From contig NZ_JAOWCB010000005.1 in NCBI RefSeq assembly GCF_026420845.1, forward strand, positions 124,001 to 188,000: a DNA stretch of 64,000 nucleotides, read 5' to 3'. The notes under the pieces are model-generated. The model was not told the origin of the DNA. It saw only the letters and a list, made by a program, of their open reading frames with translations, and ran no database searches. Each line of letters starts with the position of its first letter. Positions within the stretch are counted from its first letter, which is position 1. The stretch is from Streptomyces sp. PR69 (GTDB lineage: Bacteria; Actinomycetota; Actinomycetes; Streptomycetales; Streptomycetaceae). Both the position numbers and the translations under genes were made by a program. Of the stretch, positions 1 to 9,005 are shown piece after piece.

Positions 1-599
1 TGCGCGCCGGGGCCGCACGCCGGGCTCTGGTCATCGGGGCCGACAAGATGACCGCCGTCACGGACTGGACCGACCGCACCACATGCGTCCTCGTCGGCGA
101 CGGAGCGGGGGCGGCCGTCGTCGAAGCCGTGGACGGCGGCGCGGACGGGGGCGCGGACGGAGGCGACGGCACACCGGCGGGCATCGGCCCGGTGCTGTGG
201 GGCTCCGTGCCGGAGATGGGCCACGCCGTACGCATCGAGGGCACCCCGTCCCGCTTCGCCCAGGAAGGCCAGGCGGTCTACCGCTGGGCGACCACACAGC
301 TTCCGCCGATCGCCCGCCAGGTGTGCGAGCGGGCCGGAGTCGCCCCCGAGGAGCTCGCCGCGGTGGTGCTGCACCAGGCGAATCTGCGGATCATCGAGCC
401 GGTCGCCCAGCGGATCGGAGCGGTCAACGCGGTGGTCGCCCGCGATGTCGTCGCCTCGGGCAACACCTCGGCCGCCTCCATCCCGATGGCGCTGTCCAAG
501 CTCATCGAGCGGGGTGAGGTCGAAAGCGGCGCGCCTGCCCTGCTCTTCGGCTTCGGCGGCAATCTCTCGTACGCGGGCCAGGTCATCCGCTGCCCCTGA
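1..599 (+). CDS. 3-oxoacyl-ACP synthase III family protein, C-terminal part (cut by window start)
   Basis: The reading frame is open from base 3, so this is the 3' end of a gene that begins outside the window. The product is a FabH-like ketosynthase III, which makes the first Claisen condensation of a thioester with malonyl-ACP. The visible part has the GDGAGAAVVEA segment, the catalytic His in LHQANLRI and the catalytic Asn in SGNTSAAS. The nucleophilic Cys lies upstream and cannot be seen. A Gly/Asp-rich insertion (GADGGADGG) follows the GDGAGA segment. Whether it serves fatty acid synthesis or a secondary pathway cannot be told from this fragment. Confidence 0.9.
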   Translation, partial: RAGAARRALVIGADKMTAVTDWTDRTTCVLVGDGAGAAVVEAVDGGADGGADGGDGTPAGIGPVLWGSVPEMGHAVRIEGTPSRFAQEGQAVYRWATTQLPPIARQVCERAGVAPEELAAVVLHQANLRIIEPVAQRIGAVNAVVARDVVASGNTSAASIPMALSKLIERGEVESGAPALLFGFGGNLSYAGQVIRCP

Positions 600-648
600 C
601 GGCTCCCGCGACATGCCCCGGTGACGCACTCAGGGGCAGACTGGCCCC

Positions 649-1209
649 ATGGCCACGGCGGCGAAGCGAAGCGCGGGACTGCTGCTCTTCCGCAGGCGCG
701 GCACCCGGCGGGACGGCGCGGGCAGCGCCTATGAGGTTCTCGTCGGCCATATGGGCGGGCCCTTCTGGCAGTCGAAGGACGCCGGGGCCTGGTCGGCGCC
801 CAAGGGGGAGTACGCGGAGGGCGAGGAGCCGCGGGCCGCGGCGCGCCGGGAGTTCGCCGAGGAGCTGGGGGTCGAGCCGCCGGACGGCGAGTGGCTGCCG
901 CTCGGGGAGGCCCGTCAGCCGGGCGGCAAGACCGTCGCGCTGTGGGCGCTTGAGGCGGACCTCGACATCGCGCTGGTCCGGCCGGGGAGCTTCACGATGG
1001 AGTGGCCGCCGCGCTCGGGCCGTGTCGCGGAGTTCCCCGAACTCGACCGGGTGGAGTGGCTGTCGCCCCAGGCGGCACGGCCCCGGCTGGTCACCGGTCA
1101 GCGGGTCTTTCTCGACCGTCTCGACGCCCTTGTCCACGGGGAGCAGGGGGAGCGTGAGGGGCGTGAGGGGCGCGGAGAGCAGGGGGAGCAGGGGGAGCAG
1201 GGAAGCTGA
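649..1209 (+). CDS. Nudix hydrolase
   Basis: A 186-residue protein of the Nudix superfamily, which hydrolyses nucleoside diphosphates linked to another moiety. The Nudix box is recognisable from GEYAEGEEPRAA through RREFAEELGV, with the REFAEE metal-binding core near residue 70. The N-terminal AKRSAGLLLFRR strand and WSAPKGEY before the box are typical of the YfcD/DR1025-like class with no assignable substrate. The last 25 residues are a low-complexity tail of GE(Q/R)GE units from a G-rich tandem repeat in the DNA and are probably not part of the fold. Confidence 0.9.
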   Translation: MATAAKRSAGLLLFRRRGTRRDGAGSAYEVLVGHMGGPFWQSKDAGAWSAPKGEYAEGEEPRAAARREFAEELGVEPPDGEWLPLGEARQPGGKTVALWALEADLDIALVRPGSFTMEWPPRSGRVAEFPELDRVEWLSPQAARPRLVTGQRVFLDRLDALVHGEQGEREGREGRGEQGEQGEQGS

Positions 1210-1229
1210 AGCGCTCTGAAGCCTGCCCC

Positions 1230-1295
1230 CGCTTTGTCCTCTGAGTGGCAAAAGTTGACGGAGAACGCTGCGCAAGTTCTTCCCCACTCGGAAGA
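1230..1295 (+). promoter_or_regulatory. Candidate operator/promoter region of the ROK sugar locus
   Basis: Upstream of the ROK gene lies the 12-mer CGCTTTGTCCTC (1230-1241), found identically at 8827-8838 before the secreted dehydrogenase gene. A perfect dyad TCTTCC-N6-GGAAGA sits at 1278-1295 and a TTGACG hexamer at 1255-1260. That ROK repressors bind such dyads is family knowledge; that this is the site is inference. Confidence 0.4.
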
Positions 1296-1399
1296 GTGCT
1301 GCTACGTTCCCCTCGAAAGTCCGCGAATGCGGGTGAGAGTCCGTGCAGGAGCCGGTCACCGGGGTCCCCGCGCCGCAGGCCAGGGGAGGGGAGGGGCAC

Positions 1400-2590
1400 G
1401 TGAGACGTATGACCGCCCGACCCGCCAACGCCCATCAGGCGCGCCTGCTGAGGATGTTGCGCGACGAGGGCCCCAGCTCCCGCGCCCAGCTCGGCGACCG
1501 GGTGGACCTATCGCGCTCCAAACTCGCCGTCGAGGTGGACCGGCTGCTGGAGACCGGGCTCGTGGTGGCGGACGGACTCGCCGCCTCGCGCGGCGGACGC
1601 CGCTCCCACAACATCCGGCTCGCCCCCGCCCTGCGCTTCCTCGGCGTCGACATCGGCGCGACCTCCGTCGACGTCGCGGTCACCAACGCCGAACTGGAGG
1701 TGCTCGGGCATCTCAACCACCCCATGGACGTCCGCGAGGGGCCGGTCGCCGTCTTCGACCAGGTGCTGTCGATGGCGGGCAAGCTCAAGGCGTCGGGCCT
1801 CGCCGAGGGCTTCGACGGCGCGGGCATCGGCGTCCCCGGCCCCGTCCGCTATCCGGAAGGCGTCCCGGTGGCCCCGCCGATCATGCCGGGCTGGGACGGG
1901 TTCCCCGTCCGCGAGGCCCTCAGCCAGGATCTGGGCTGTCCCGTCATGGTCGACAACGATGTGAACCTGATGGCGATGGGGGAGCAGCACGCGGGCGTCG
2001 CCCGCACCGTGGCCGACTTCCTCTGCATCAAGATAGGCACGGGCATCGGCTGCGGGATCGTCGTCGGCGGCGAGGTCTACCGGGGCACGACCGGCAGCGC
2101 GGGCGACATCGGCCATATCCAGGTCACCCCCGACGGCCGCCCCTGCCCCTGCGGCAACAGAGGCTGTCTGGAGGCCCACTTCAGCGGCGCGGCGCTCGCC
2201 CGCGACGCGGAGGAGGCCGCCCGCTCCGGCCGCTCGCCTGAGCTGGCCGGACGGCTGGAGACGACCGGGCGGCTCACGGCCGTCGATGTGGCCGCCGCAG
2301 CCGCAGCGGGCGATCCCGCCGCCCTCGCTCTCATCCGCGATGGCGGCGACCGCGTCGGCCAGGTGATCGCCGGGCTCGTCAGCTTCTTCAACCCCGGGCT
2401 CGTCGTCATCGGCGGCGGAGTCACCGGGCTTGGCCACAATCTGCTGGCCAGTCTGCGCACCCAGGTCTACCGGCAGTCGCTTCCGCTGGCCACCGGAAAC
2501 CTCCCCATCGTGCTGGGCGAGCTGGGACCCGCCGCCGGAGTCATCGGGGCGGCCCGCCTCATCAGCGACCATCTGTTCTCCCCCGCCTGA
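1400..2590 (+). CDS. ROK family transcriptional repressor
   Basis: A 396-residue ROK regulator. The N-terminal winged HTH (about residues 10-60, AQLGDRVDLSRSKLAVEVDR) is followed by a sugar-kinase-like ROK fold with the phosphate-binding LGVDIGATSVDVAV motif and the zinc knuckle CPCGNRGCLE. It probably represses the adjacent import and catabolism genes until a sugar or sugar phosphate binds. The GTG at 1400 is chosen because AG-rich sequence (GGGGAGGGGAGGGG) lies just upstream. The ATG at 1409 is an equally possible start. An in-frame GTG at 1343 would add residues unlike the family. Confidence 0.88.
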   Translation: MRRMTARPANAHQARLLRMLRDEGPSSRAQLGDRVDLSRSKLAVEVDRLLETGLVVADGLAASRGGRRSHNIRLAPALRFLGVDIGATSVDVAVTNAELEVLGHLNHPMDVREGPVAVFDQVLSMAGKLKASGLAEGFDGAGIGVPGPVRYPEGVPVAPPIMPGWDGFPVREALSQDLGCPVMVDNDVNLMAMGEQHAGVARTVADFLCIKIGTGIGCGIVVGGEVYRGTTGSAGDIGHIQVTPDGRPCPCGNRGCLEAHFSGAALARDAEEAARSGRSPELAGRLETTGRLTAVDVAAAAAAGDPAALALIRDGGDRVGQVIAGLVSFFNPGLVVIGGGVTGLGHNLLASLRTQVYRQSLPLATGNLPIVLGELGPAAGVIGAARLISDHLFSPA

Positions 2591-2714
2591 CCGCCGACCC
2601 CGACCGCCCGCGTCGCCGTAAAGCCTCCGTACAGCGTCCGTACAGCGCATCTGGTACCGCACCCCCGCCGCCCCTTCTCTCCGCTCACCGGCCGTACAGC
2701 CGAGGGGATTCGCC

Positions 2715-4325
2715 ATGGCACCAGAACCACCGCCCCTGCTCACCATGGACGGCATCGTCAAGTCGTTCCCCGGCGTCCGTGCCCTCGACGGCGTCGACCT
2801 GGAAGTCCAGGCGGGGGAGGTCCACTGCCTCCTCGGCCAGAACGGCGCCGGCAAATCCACGCTGATCAAAGTGCTCTCCGGGGCCCACCAGCCCGACCGG
2901 GGCGAAATCCGCTGGCGCGGCCGGCGGGTGGCGCTCCGCTCGCCCAGCGCCGCCATGCGCCTCGGGATCGCAACCATCTACCAGGAACTCGACCTGGTGG
3001 AGGGCCTCACCGTCGCCGAGAACGTCTTCCTCGGCCATGAGCCGACCGCCGCCCGCTGCCTCGTACGGCGCGGCCGGGCCCGCAGCGCCGCGGCCCGGCT
3101 GCTGGCCAGGCTGGGGCACTTTGAGATCGCACCCGACCGGCCCGTCGCCCGGCTGTCCGCCGCACAGCGGCAGATCGTCTCCATGGCGCGGGCGCTCTCC
3201 CACGAGGTGCGCCTCATCGTCATGGACGAGCCGTCCGCCGCCCTCGATCCGGACGAGGTCGGCAATCTCTCCCGTGTCGTCGCCGGTCTGACGGCGGACG
3301 GCGTGGCCGTCGTCTATATCTCCCACCGCCTGGAGGAGATCCGCCGCATCGGCGACCGGGTGACCGTGCTCAAAGACGGACGGGCTGTCGCCCGCGGACT
3401 GCCCGCGAAGCAGACGCCCACTCACGACATCGTTGCCATGATGACCGGCCGCGCCGTCGAACACCTCTTCCCCGAGAGCCGCGGCCACACGCCCGCCGCG
3501 TCCGGGGCCGCACCGGTGCTGACGGCCGAAGGCCTCGCGCGGAAAGGCGAGTTCGCACCGCTCGACCTCCAGCTGCGGCCGGGGGAGATCGTCGGCCTCG
3601 CCGGACTCGTCGGCTCCGGCCGCTCGGAGATTGTGGAGACGCTCTACGGCGCACGACGCCCCAGCGCGGGGCGCGTCCTGGTGAACGGCGCGCCCCTGCG
3701 CCCCGGCAGCGTACGGGCCGCCGTGCGCGCGGGCCTCGGCCTCGCTCCCGAAGAGCGCAAGTCCCAGGCGCTGCTGATGCTTGAGTCCGTTGCCCGCAAT
3801 GTCTCGGCGGCGTCCCTGGAACGCTTCTCACAGGTCGGATGGATCGACCGCACGGCGGAACGGAACGCGGCCCGCACCGCGACCCGGGACCTGTCGCTGC
3901 GCCCCGACGACCCCGACGCACCCGTGCGCACCCTGTCCGGCGGCAATCAGCAGAAAGCCGTACTCGCCCGCTGGCTGTTGCGCGGCTGCCGGGTGCTGCT
4001 CCTCGACGAGCCCACCCGCGGTGTGGACGTCGGCGCCCGCGCCGAGCTCTATGCCGTCATCCGGCGGCTGGCGGACGACGGACTCGCCGTGCTGCTCGTG
4101 TCCAGCGAGATCCCCGAAGTGCTGGGCCTCGCCGACCGGGTGCTGGTGCTCCGCGAAGGCCGTGTCGTGCACACCGCGCCCGCCCGGGAGCTCGACGAGC
4201 ACCGCGTCCTCGACCTCGTGCTGGAAGGACCGGCAGGAACGGAAGAAAAGGCAGGACGGGCGGGACGGGCAGGAACGGAAGAAAAGGCAGGACGGGCAGG
4301 AACGGAAGGAAGTGCAGCTCCATGA
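2715..4325 (+). CDS. Sugar ABC transporter ATP-binding protein (RbsA-like, two ABC domains)
   Basis: A cytoplasmic ATPase of a ribose/xylose-type importer, 536 residues with two fused nucleotide-binding domains as usual for carbohydrate uptake family 2. Domain 1 has Walker A GQNGAGKST, the signature-like LSAAQRQIV and Walker B LIVMDEPSAAL. Domain 2 has the LSGGNQQK signature and VLLLDEPTRGVD, but its Walker A is replaced by GLVGSGRSE, which is normal for the family. The stop overlaps the permease start by 4 bp. The last 30 residues are an extension made by a DNA repeat (EEKAGRAG units) beyond the usual family end. Confidence 0.93.
   Translation: MAPEPPPLLTMDGIVKSFPGVRALDGVDLEVQAGEVHCLLGQNGAGKSTLIKVLSGAHQPDRGEIRWRGRRVALRSPSAAMRLGIATIYQELDLVEGLTVAENVFLGHEPTAARCLVRRGRARSAAARLLARLGHFEIAPDRPVARLSAAQRQIVSMARALSHEVRLIVMDEPSAALDPDEVGNLSRVVAGLTADGVAVVYISHRLEEIRRIGDRVTVLKDGRAVARGLPAKQTPTHDIVAMMTGRAVEHLFPESRGHTPAASGAAPVLTAEGLARKGEFAPLDLQLRPGEIVGLAGLVGSGRSEIVETLYGARRPSAGRVLVNGAPLRPGSVRAAVRAGLGLAPEERKSQALLMLESVARNVSAASLERFSQVGWIDRTAERNAARTATRDLSLRPDDPDAPVRTLSGGNQQKAVLARWLLRGCRVLLLDEPTRGVDVGARAELYAVIRRLADDGLAVLLVSSEIPEVLGLADRVLVLREGRVVHTAPARELDEHRVLDLVLEGPAGTEEKAGRAGRAGTEEKAGRAGTEGSAAP
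4233..4310 (+). repeat. 28-bp imperfect tandem repeat in the 3' end of the ABC ATPase gene
   Basis: GCAGGAACGGAAGAAAAGGC followed by AGGACGGG occurs at 4233-4260 and 4269-4296, with a partial third copy to 4309. It encodes the repetitive tail EEKAGRAG of the ATPase and carries the purine-rich stretch that may also serve as the ribosome site of the next gene. Confidence 0.8.
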
Positions 4326-5353
4326 CCCAGCCCGCTCCCGTGGCACCGCGGGACGCCCAGCCGTCCGCCGGCCCGCAGGACGGGGCGCGCGGCGGCCGGC
4401 GAGCCCTCGGACCGCGGGCCGACGCCCGCAGTCTCTCCCTCCTCGGCGTGCTCGCCGCGCTCGTCGTGGTCGGCGGCCTCACCCGGCCCGATCAGTTCCT
4501 CGCCGTGTCCAACCTCCAGCTCGTCCTCACCCAGGCGTCGGTCATCGGCGTTGTCACGGTCGGCATGACCTTTGTGATCACCGGCGGCGGGATCGATCTG
4601 TCGGTCGGGGCGATCGTCGCACTGGCCTCGGTATGGGCCACGACCGTCGCCACCCAGGAGTACGGCTTCGCGGGCATCCTCTTCACGGCCGCCGCGGTCG
4701 GGCTGGGCTGCGGGCTGCTGAACGGCCTCCTCATCGCCTACGGCGGGATGGCGCCGTTCATCGCGACGCTCGCCGTGCTCGCCTCCGCCCGCGGCCTGGC
4801 ACTGCAGATCACCGACGGAAGTACGCAGATCGTGACGGTGGACGCGGTGCTGGACCTCGGCGTCCCGGACGCCTATGTGCTGGGCGTGCCGCCGCTGGTG
4901 CTGGTCTTCGCCGGGGTCACCGTCATCGGCTGGCTGCTGCTGAACCGCACCACGTTCGGCCGGCGCACCGTGGCCGTCGGCGGCAACGCGGAGGCCGCAC
5001 GGCTGGCCGGCATCGACGTACGCCGTCAGCGGCTGTATCTCTATCTGCTCTCCGGGCTGTGCTGCGGCGTAGCGGCCTTCCTGCTGATCGTGCTGTCCGG
5101 GTCGGGGCAGAACACCAACGGCAATCTGTACGAACTCGACGCCATCGCCGCCGCGATCATCGGCGGCACGCTGCTCAGCGGCGGCCGCGGCACCATCACG
5201 GGCTCGGTGCTGGGCGTACTGGTGTTCACCACGATCACCAATATCTTCGCCCTGAACAATCTGCAGAGCGACGTCCAGCAGATCGCCAAGGGCGCGATCA
5301 TCGTCGCCGCCGTACTGGTCCAGCGCCGCACCCTGCGCGACGGCGCGAGATGA
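4322..5353 (+). CDS. Sugar ABC transporter permease (RbsC-like)
   Basis: A 343-residue inner-membrane permease of the BPD_transp_2 family, partner of the preceding ATPase. Hydrophobic segments are spread along the whole protein, and the family signature GMTFVITGGGIDLSVGAIVALASV lies near residue 85. RTVAVGGNAEAARLAGIDV is the cytoplasmic loop that contacts the ATPase. The ATG at 4322 overlaps the upstream stop (ATGA), implying translational coupling. Longer in-frame openings upstream would read antisense-like protein and are rejected. Confidence 0.93.
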   Translation: MTQPAPVAPRDAQPSAGPQDGARGGRRALGPRADARSLSLLGVLAALVVVGGLTRPDQFLAVSNLQLVLTQASVIGVVTVGMTFVITGGGIDLSVGAIVALASVWATTVATQEYGFAGILFTAAAVGLGCGLLNGLLIAYGGMAPFIATLAVLASARGLALQITDGSTQIVTVDAVLDLGVPDAYVLGVPPLVLVFAGVTVIGWLLLNRTTFGRRTVAVGGNAEAARLAGIDVRRQRLYLYLLSGLCCGVAAFLLIVLSGSGQNTNGNLYELDAIAAAIIGGTLLSGGRGTITGSVLGVLVFTTITNIFALNNLQSDVQQIAKGAIIVAAVLVQRRTLRDGAR

Positions 5354-5422
5354 CTGCCGCCCGCCGACAGCCTGCCGATACGCCCCCCCCACACACACCC
5401 TAGGCAAAGGGGTCCTTCCGCC

Positions 5423-6460
5423 ATGCCAGAATCCAGTCGCAGAGGACTGCTCTTCGGCGCCGCCGCCGTGTCGACGGGCGCCCTCCTCGCCGCCTGCACC
5501 GGCAACGAGCCCAGGAGCACCCGGTCGGACGCCGACACCGCGCCCGCCGCGGACGACCGGCCGGGCGCCCCCGTCACCATCGGCTTCGCCGGGCCCCAGG
5601 CCGATCACGGCTGGCTCAACGCCATCAACGAGAACGCCACCTCACGCGCCGCGCGCTACTCCGACGTGACACTGGAGATCACCGAGGGCTCCAATGACAC
5701 CGCCGCACAGATCGGCCAGGTCCAGACACTGATCAACAAAAAGGTCGACGTCCTCGTCGTCCTCCCCGCGGACGGCAGGGCGCTGACCCAGGTGGGCCTG
5801 CAGGCCATGAAGGCGGGCATCCCCGTCATCAATCTGGACCGGGTCTTCGCCTCCCCACAGGCGTACCGCTGCTGGATCGGCGGCGACAACTACGGCATGG
5901 GCCTCAACGCGGGCCGCTACATCGGCGAACGGCTCAAGGACAAGCCGGACGCGAAGGTCGTCGAACTGGCCGGCCTGGACAATCTGGAACTCACCAAGCA
6001 GCGCACCCAGGGCTTCGACGACGCCCTGAGGAACTACCCCAACATCACCAAAGTGGCCCGCCAGGCCGCGGAGTTCACCGTGGAGTCCGGGCAGGCCACG
6101 ATGGCTCAGCTGCTCCAGGCGCAGCCCGCCTTCGACGCCCTGTGGAACCACGACGACGACCAGGGCGTGGGCGCGCTGCGCGCCGTCGCCCAGGCCGGAC
6201 GGGATGACTTCCTGATGGTCGGCGGCGCGGGAGCGAAGTCGGCGATGGACGCCATCAAGGCCGACGACGGCGTGCTCAAGGCCACCGTGCTCTACCCGCC
6301 GACCATGGCCGCCTCCGCCATCGACCTCGCCCGCGCGCTCGGCCAGCACAAGGGCGTGGGCGGCATGGCGGAACTGGAGATCCCCGCCTCGGTCACGCTC
6401 TACTCGGCCGTCGTCACCAAGGACAACGTCGACGCGTATCTGCCCACCGGGTTCAGCTGA
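5423..6460 (+). CDS. Sugar ABC transporter substrate-binding lipoprotein
   Basis: A 345-residue periplasmic-binding-protein-like lipoprotein (Peripla_BP_4, RbsB type) that captures the sugar for the importer. The N-terminus has twin arginines (SSRRGLLFG) and a lipobox LLAAC with the lipidated Cys25, suggesting Tat export followed by lipid anchoring. VTIGFAGPQADHGWLNAIN begins the mature fold. A 69-bp spacer separates it from the permease, the usual place for mRNA processing that gives a higher yield of binding protein. The ligand is not deducible; ribose-, xylose- or inositol-like sugars are typical. Confidence 0.93.
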   Translation: MPESSRRGLLFGAAAVSTGALLAACTGNEPRSTRSDADTAPAADDRPGAPVTIGFAGPQADHGWLNAINENATSRAARYSDVTLEITEGSNDTAAQIGQVQTLINKKVDVLVVLPADGRALTQVGLQAMKAGIPVINLDRVFASPQAYRCWIGGDNYGMGLNAGRYIGERLKDKPDAKVVELAGLDNLELTKQRTQGFDDALRNYPNITKVARQAAEFTVESGQATMAQLLQAQPAFDALWNHDDDQGVGALRAVAQAGRDDFLMVGGAGAKSAMDAIKADDGVLKATVLYPPTMAASAIDLARALGQHKGVGGMAELEIPASVTLYSAVVTKDNVDAYLPTGFS

Positions 6461-6527
6461 CGCGCCCGCCCCGGCCGACGTCCCCGGCCGCTGTCCCCAT
6501 CGAGCACGTACGACGAGGAGGTACCGC

Positions 6528-7769
6528 ATGGAGCAGCCCCGTACCGGACACCGGGCCGGCCGGGACAGCCAGGGCAGCCGGACCGGCGCCGCACCCGCCG
6601 CCGACGGGGCGGAAGCGCCGCCGACCCTCGGCATCGGCATGGTCGGATACGCCTTCATGGGCGCGGCCCACTCCCAGGGCTGGCGCACCGCGGCCCGCGT
6701 CTTCGACCTGCCGCTGCGGCCGCGCCTCGCCGCGGTCGCCGGACGGGACGGAGCGGCTGTACGCGCCGCCGCCGCCCAGCACGGCTGGGCCGCCGCGGAG
6801 ACCGACTGGCGCGCCCTGGTGGACCGGGACGACGTACAGCTCGTCGACATCTGCACGCCGGGGGACAGCCATGCGGAGATCGCGGTGGCCGCCCTGGAGG
6901 CGGGCAAGCACGTACTGTGCGAGAAGCCGCTGGCCAACTCCGTCGCGGAGGCGGAGGCCATGGCCGCCGCCGCCGAACGGGCACGTGCCCGCGGACAGAC
7001 GGCGATGGTCGGCTTCAACTACCGGCGGGTGCCGGCGCTCGCCTACGCCCGCCGGCTGATCGCCGAGGGGCGGCTGGGAGCGCTGCGCCATCTGCGGCTG
7101 ACCTACCTTCAGGACTGGCTTGTCGACCCCGGCTTCCCGCTCACCTGGCGGCTGCGGCGCGAGCACGCCGGTTCGGGCGCCCTCGGCGACCTCGGCGCGC
7201 ACATCGTGGACCTCGCACAGCATCTGGCGGGGGAGCCGGTGGCCGGAGTGTCGGCGCTGGCGGAGACGTTCGTACGGGAACGTCCGCTGCCGGCGGGGGA
7301 CTCGGCGAGGCGGGGGCGGGTCACCGTGGACGACGCCGCGCTGTTCACCGGGCGGCTCGCCTCCGGGGCGCTCGCCTCCTTCGAGGCCACCCGGATGGCG
7401 GCCGGGCGCAAGAACGCCCTGCGGCTGGAGATCAACGGGGCGCGCGGCTCGCTCGCCTTTGACCTGGAGCGCCTCAACGAACTCTCCTTCCACGACCACA
7501 CCGAGCCTCCGGCCTCCTCCGGCTTCCGCCGCATCCTCGTCACCGAGCCGGACCACCCGTATCTGGACGCCTGGTGGCCGCCCGGCCATGGCCTGGGCTA
7601 TGAGCACACCTTCGTCCACCAGGCCCGCGATCTGCTGCTCGCCGTCGCCGGCGGCGCGCCCGCGACGCCGTCCTTCGCCGACGGGCTCCAGGTGCAGCGG
7701 GTGCTGGCCGCGGTGGAGGAGAGCGCTCAGCAGAACGCCGTCTACACCCCCGTCCCCGTACCGGCATAG
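6528..7769 (+). CDS. Gfo/Idh/MocA family oxidoreductase
   Basis: A 413-residue NAD(P)-dependent sugar or inositol dehydrogenase. The Rossmann motif GIGMVGYAFMGAAHSQGW starts near residue 31 and the catalytic Lys is in CEKPLANSVAEAEAM. The C-terminal substrate domain contains NYRRVPALAYARRLI and the GALGDLGAHIVDLAQHL segment that provides active-site Asp and His. Position between importer and isomerase indicates oxidation of the imported sugar, perhaps at C3, as in ThuB/AfuA-like pathways (inference). The ribosome site is GAGGAGGTACCGCATG. Confidence 0.9.
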   Translation: MEQPRTGHRAGRDSQGSRTGAAPAADGAEAPPTLGIGMVGYAFMGAAHSQGWRTAARVFDLPLRPRLAAVAGRDGAAVRAAAAQHGWAAAETDWRALVDRDDVQLVDICTPGDSHAEIAVAALEAGKHVLCEKPLANSVAEAEAMAAAAERARARGQTAMVGFNYRRVPALAYARRLIAEGRLGALRHLRLTYLQDWLVDPGFPLTWRLRREHAGSGALGDLGAHIVDLAQHLAGEPVAGVSALAETFVRERPLPAGDSARRGRVTVDDAALFTGRLASGALASFEATRMAAGRKNALRLEINGARGSLAFDLERLNELSFHDHTEPPASSGFRRILVTEPDHPYLDAWWPPGHGLGYEHTFVHQARDLLLAVAGGAPATPSFADGLQVQRVLAAVEESAQQNAVYTPVPVPA

Positions 7770-7778
7770 GAGACAGCA

Positions 7779-8783
<1,005 letters not shown>

Positions 8784-8826
8784 GGCCCGCCCTGCGGGGC
8801 GTTTTCCCCACCCCACCTGCCCCGCG

Positions 8827-8860
8827 CGCTTTGTCCTCGCTCAGGAAGAAGTCCAACTTC
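8827..8860 (+). promoter_or_regulatory. Candidate operator before the secreted dehydrogenase gene
   Basis: The 222-bp gap holds the 12-mer CGCTTTGTCCTC (8827-8838), identical to that before the ROK gene, then a dyad GAAGT-CCA-ACTTC at 8848-8860. The shared sequence and position suggest co-regulation by the locus ROK protein. No convincing -10/-35 pair was recognised. Confidence 0.4.
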
Positions 8861-9005
8861 AACCCCGCACAAGGACTTTCCGCTCCGGACGAAGCCCGCT
8901 ACCGTCCCATGTTGCGTACACGACACAGGTGGTCCACCGGCGTGACGGCGCACTCCGGTTCCACGGCAACCCGCCCGTTCGACCGGCCACTTCCGGAGGA
9001 CATTC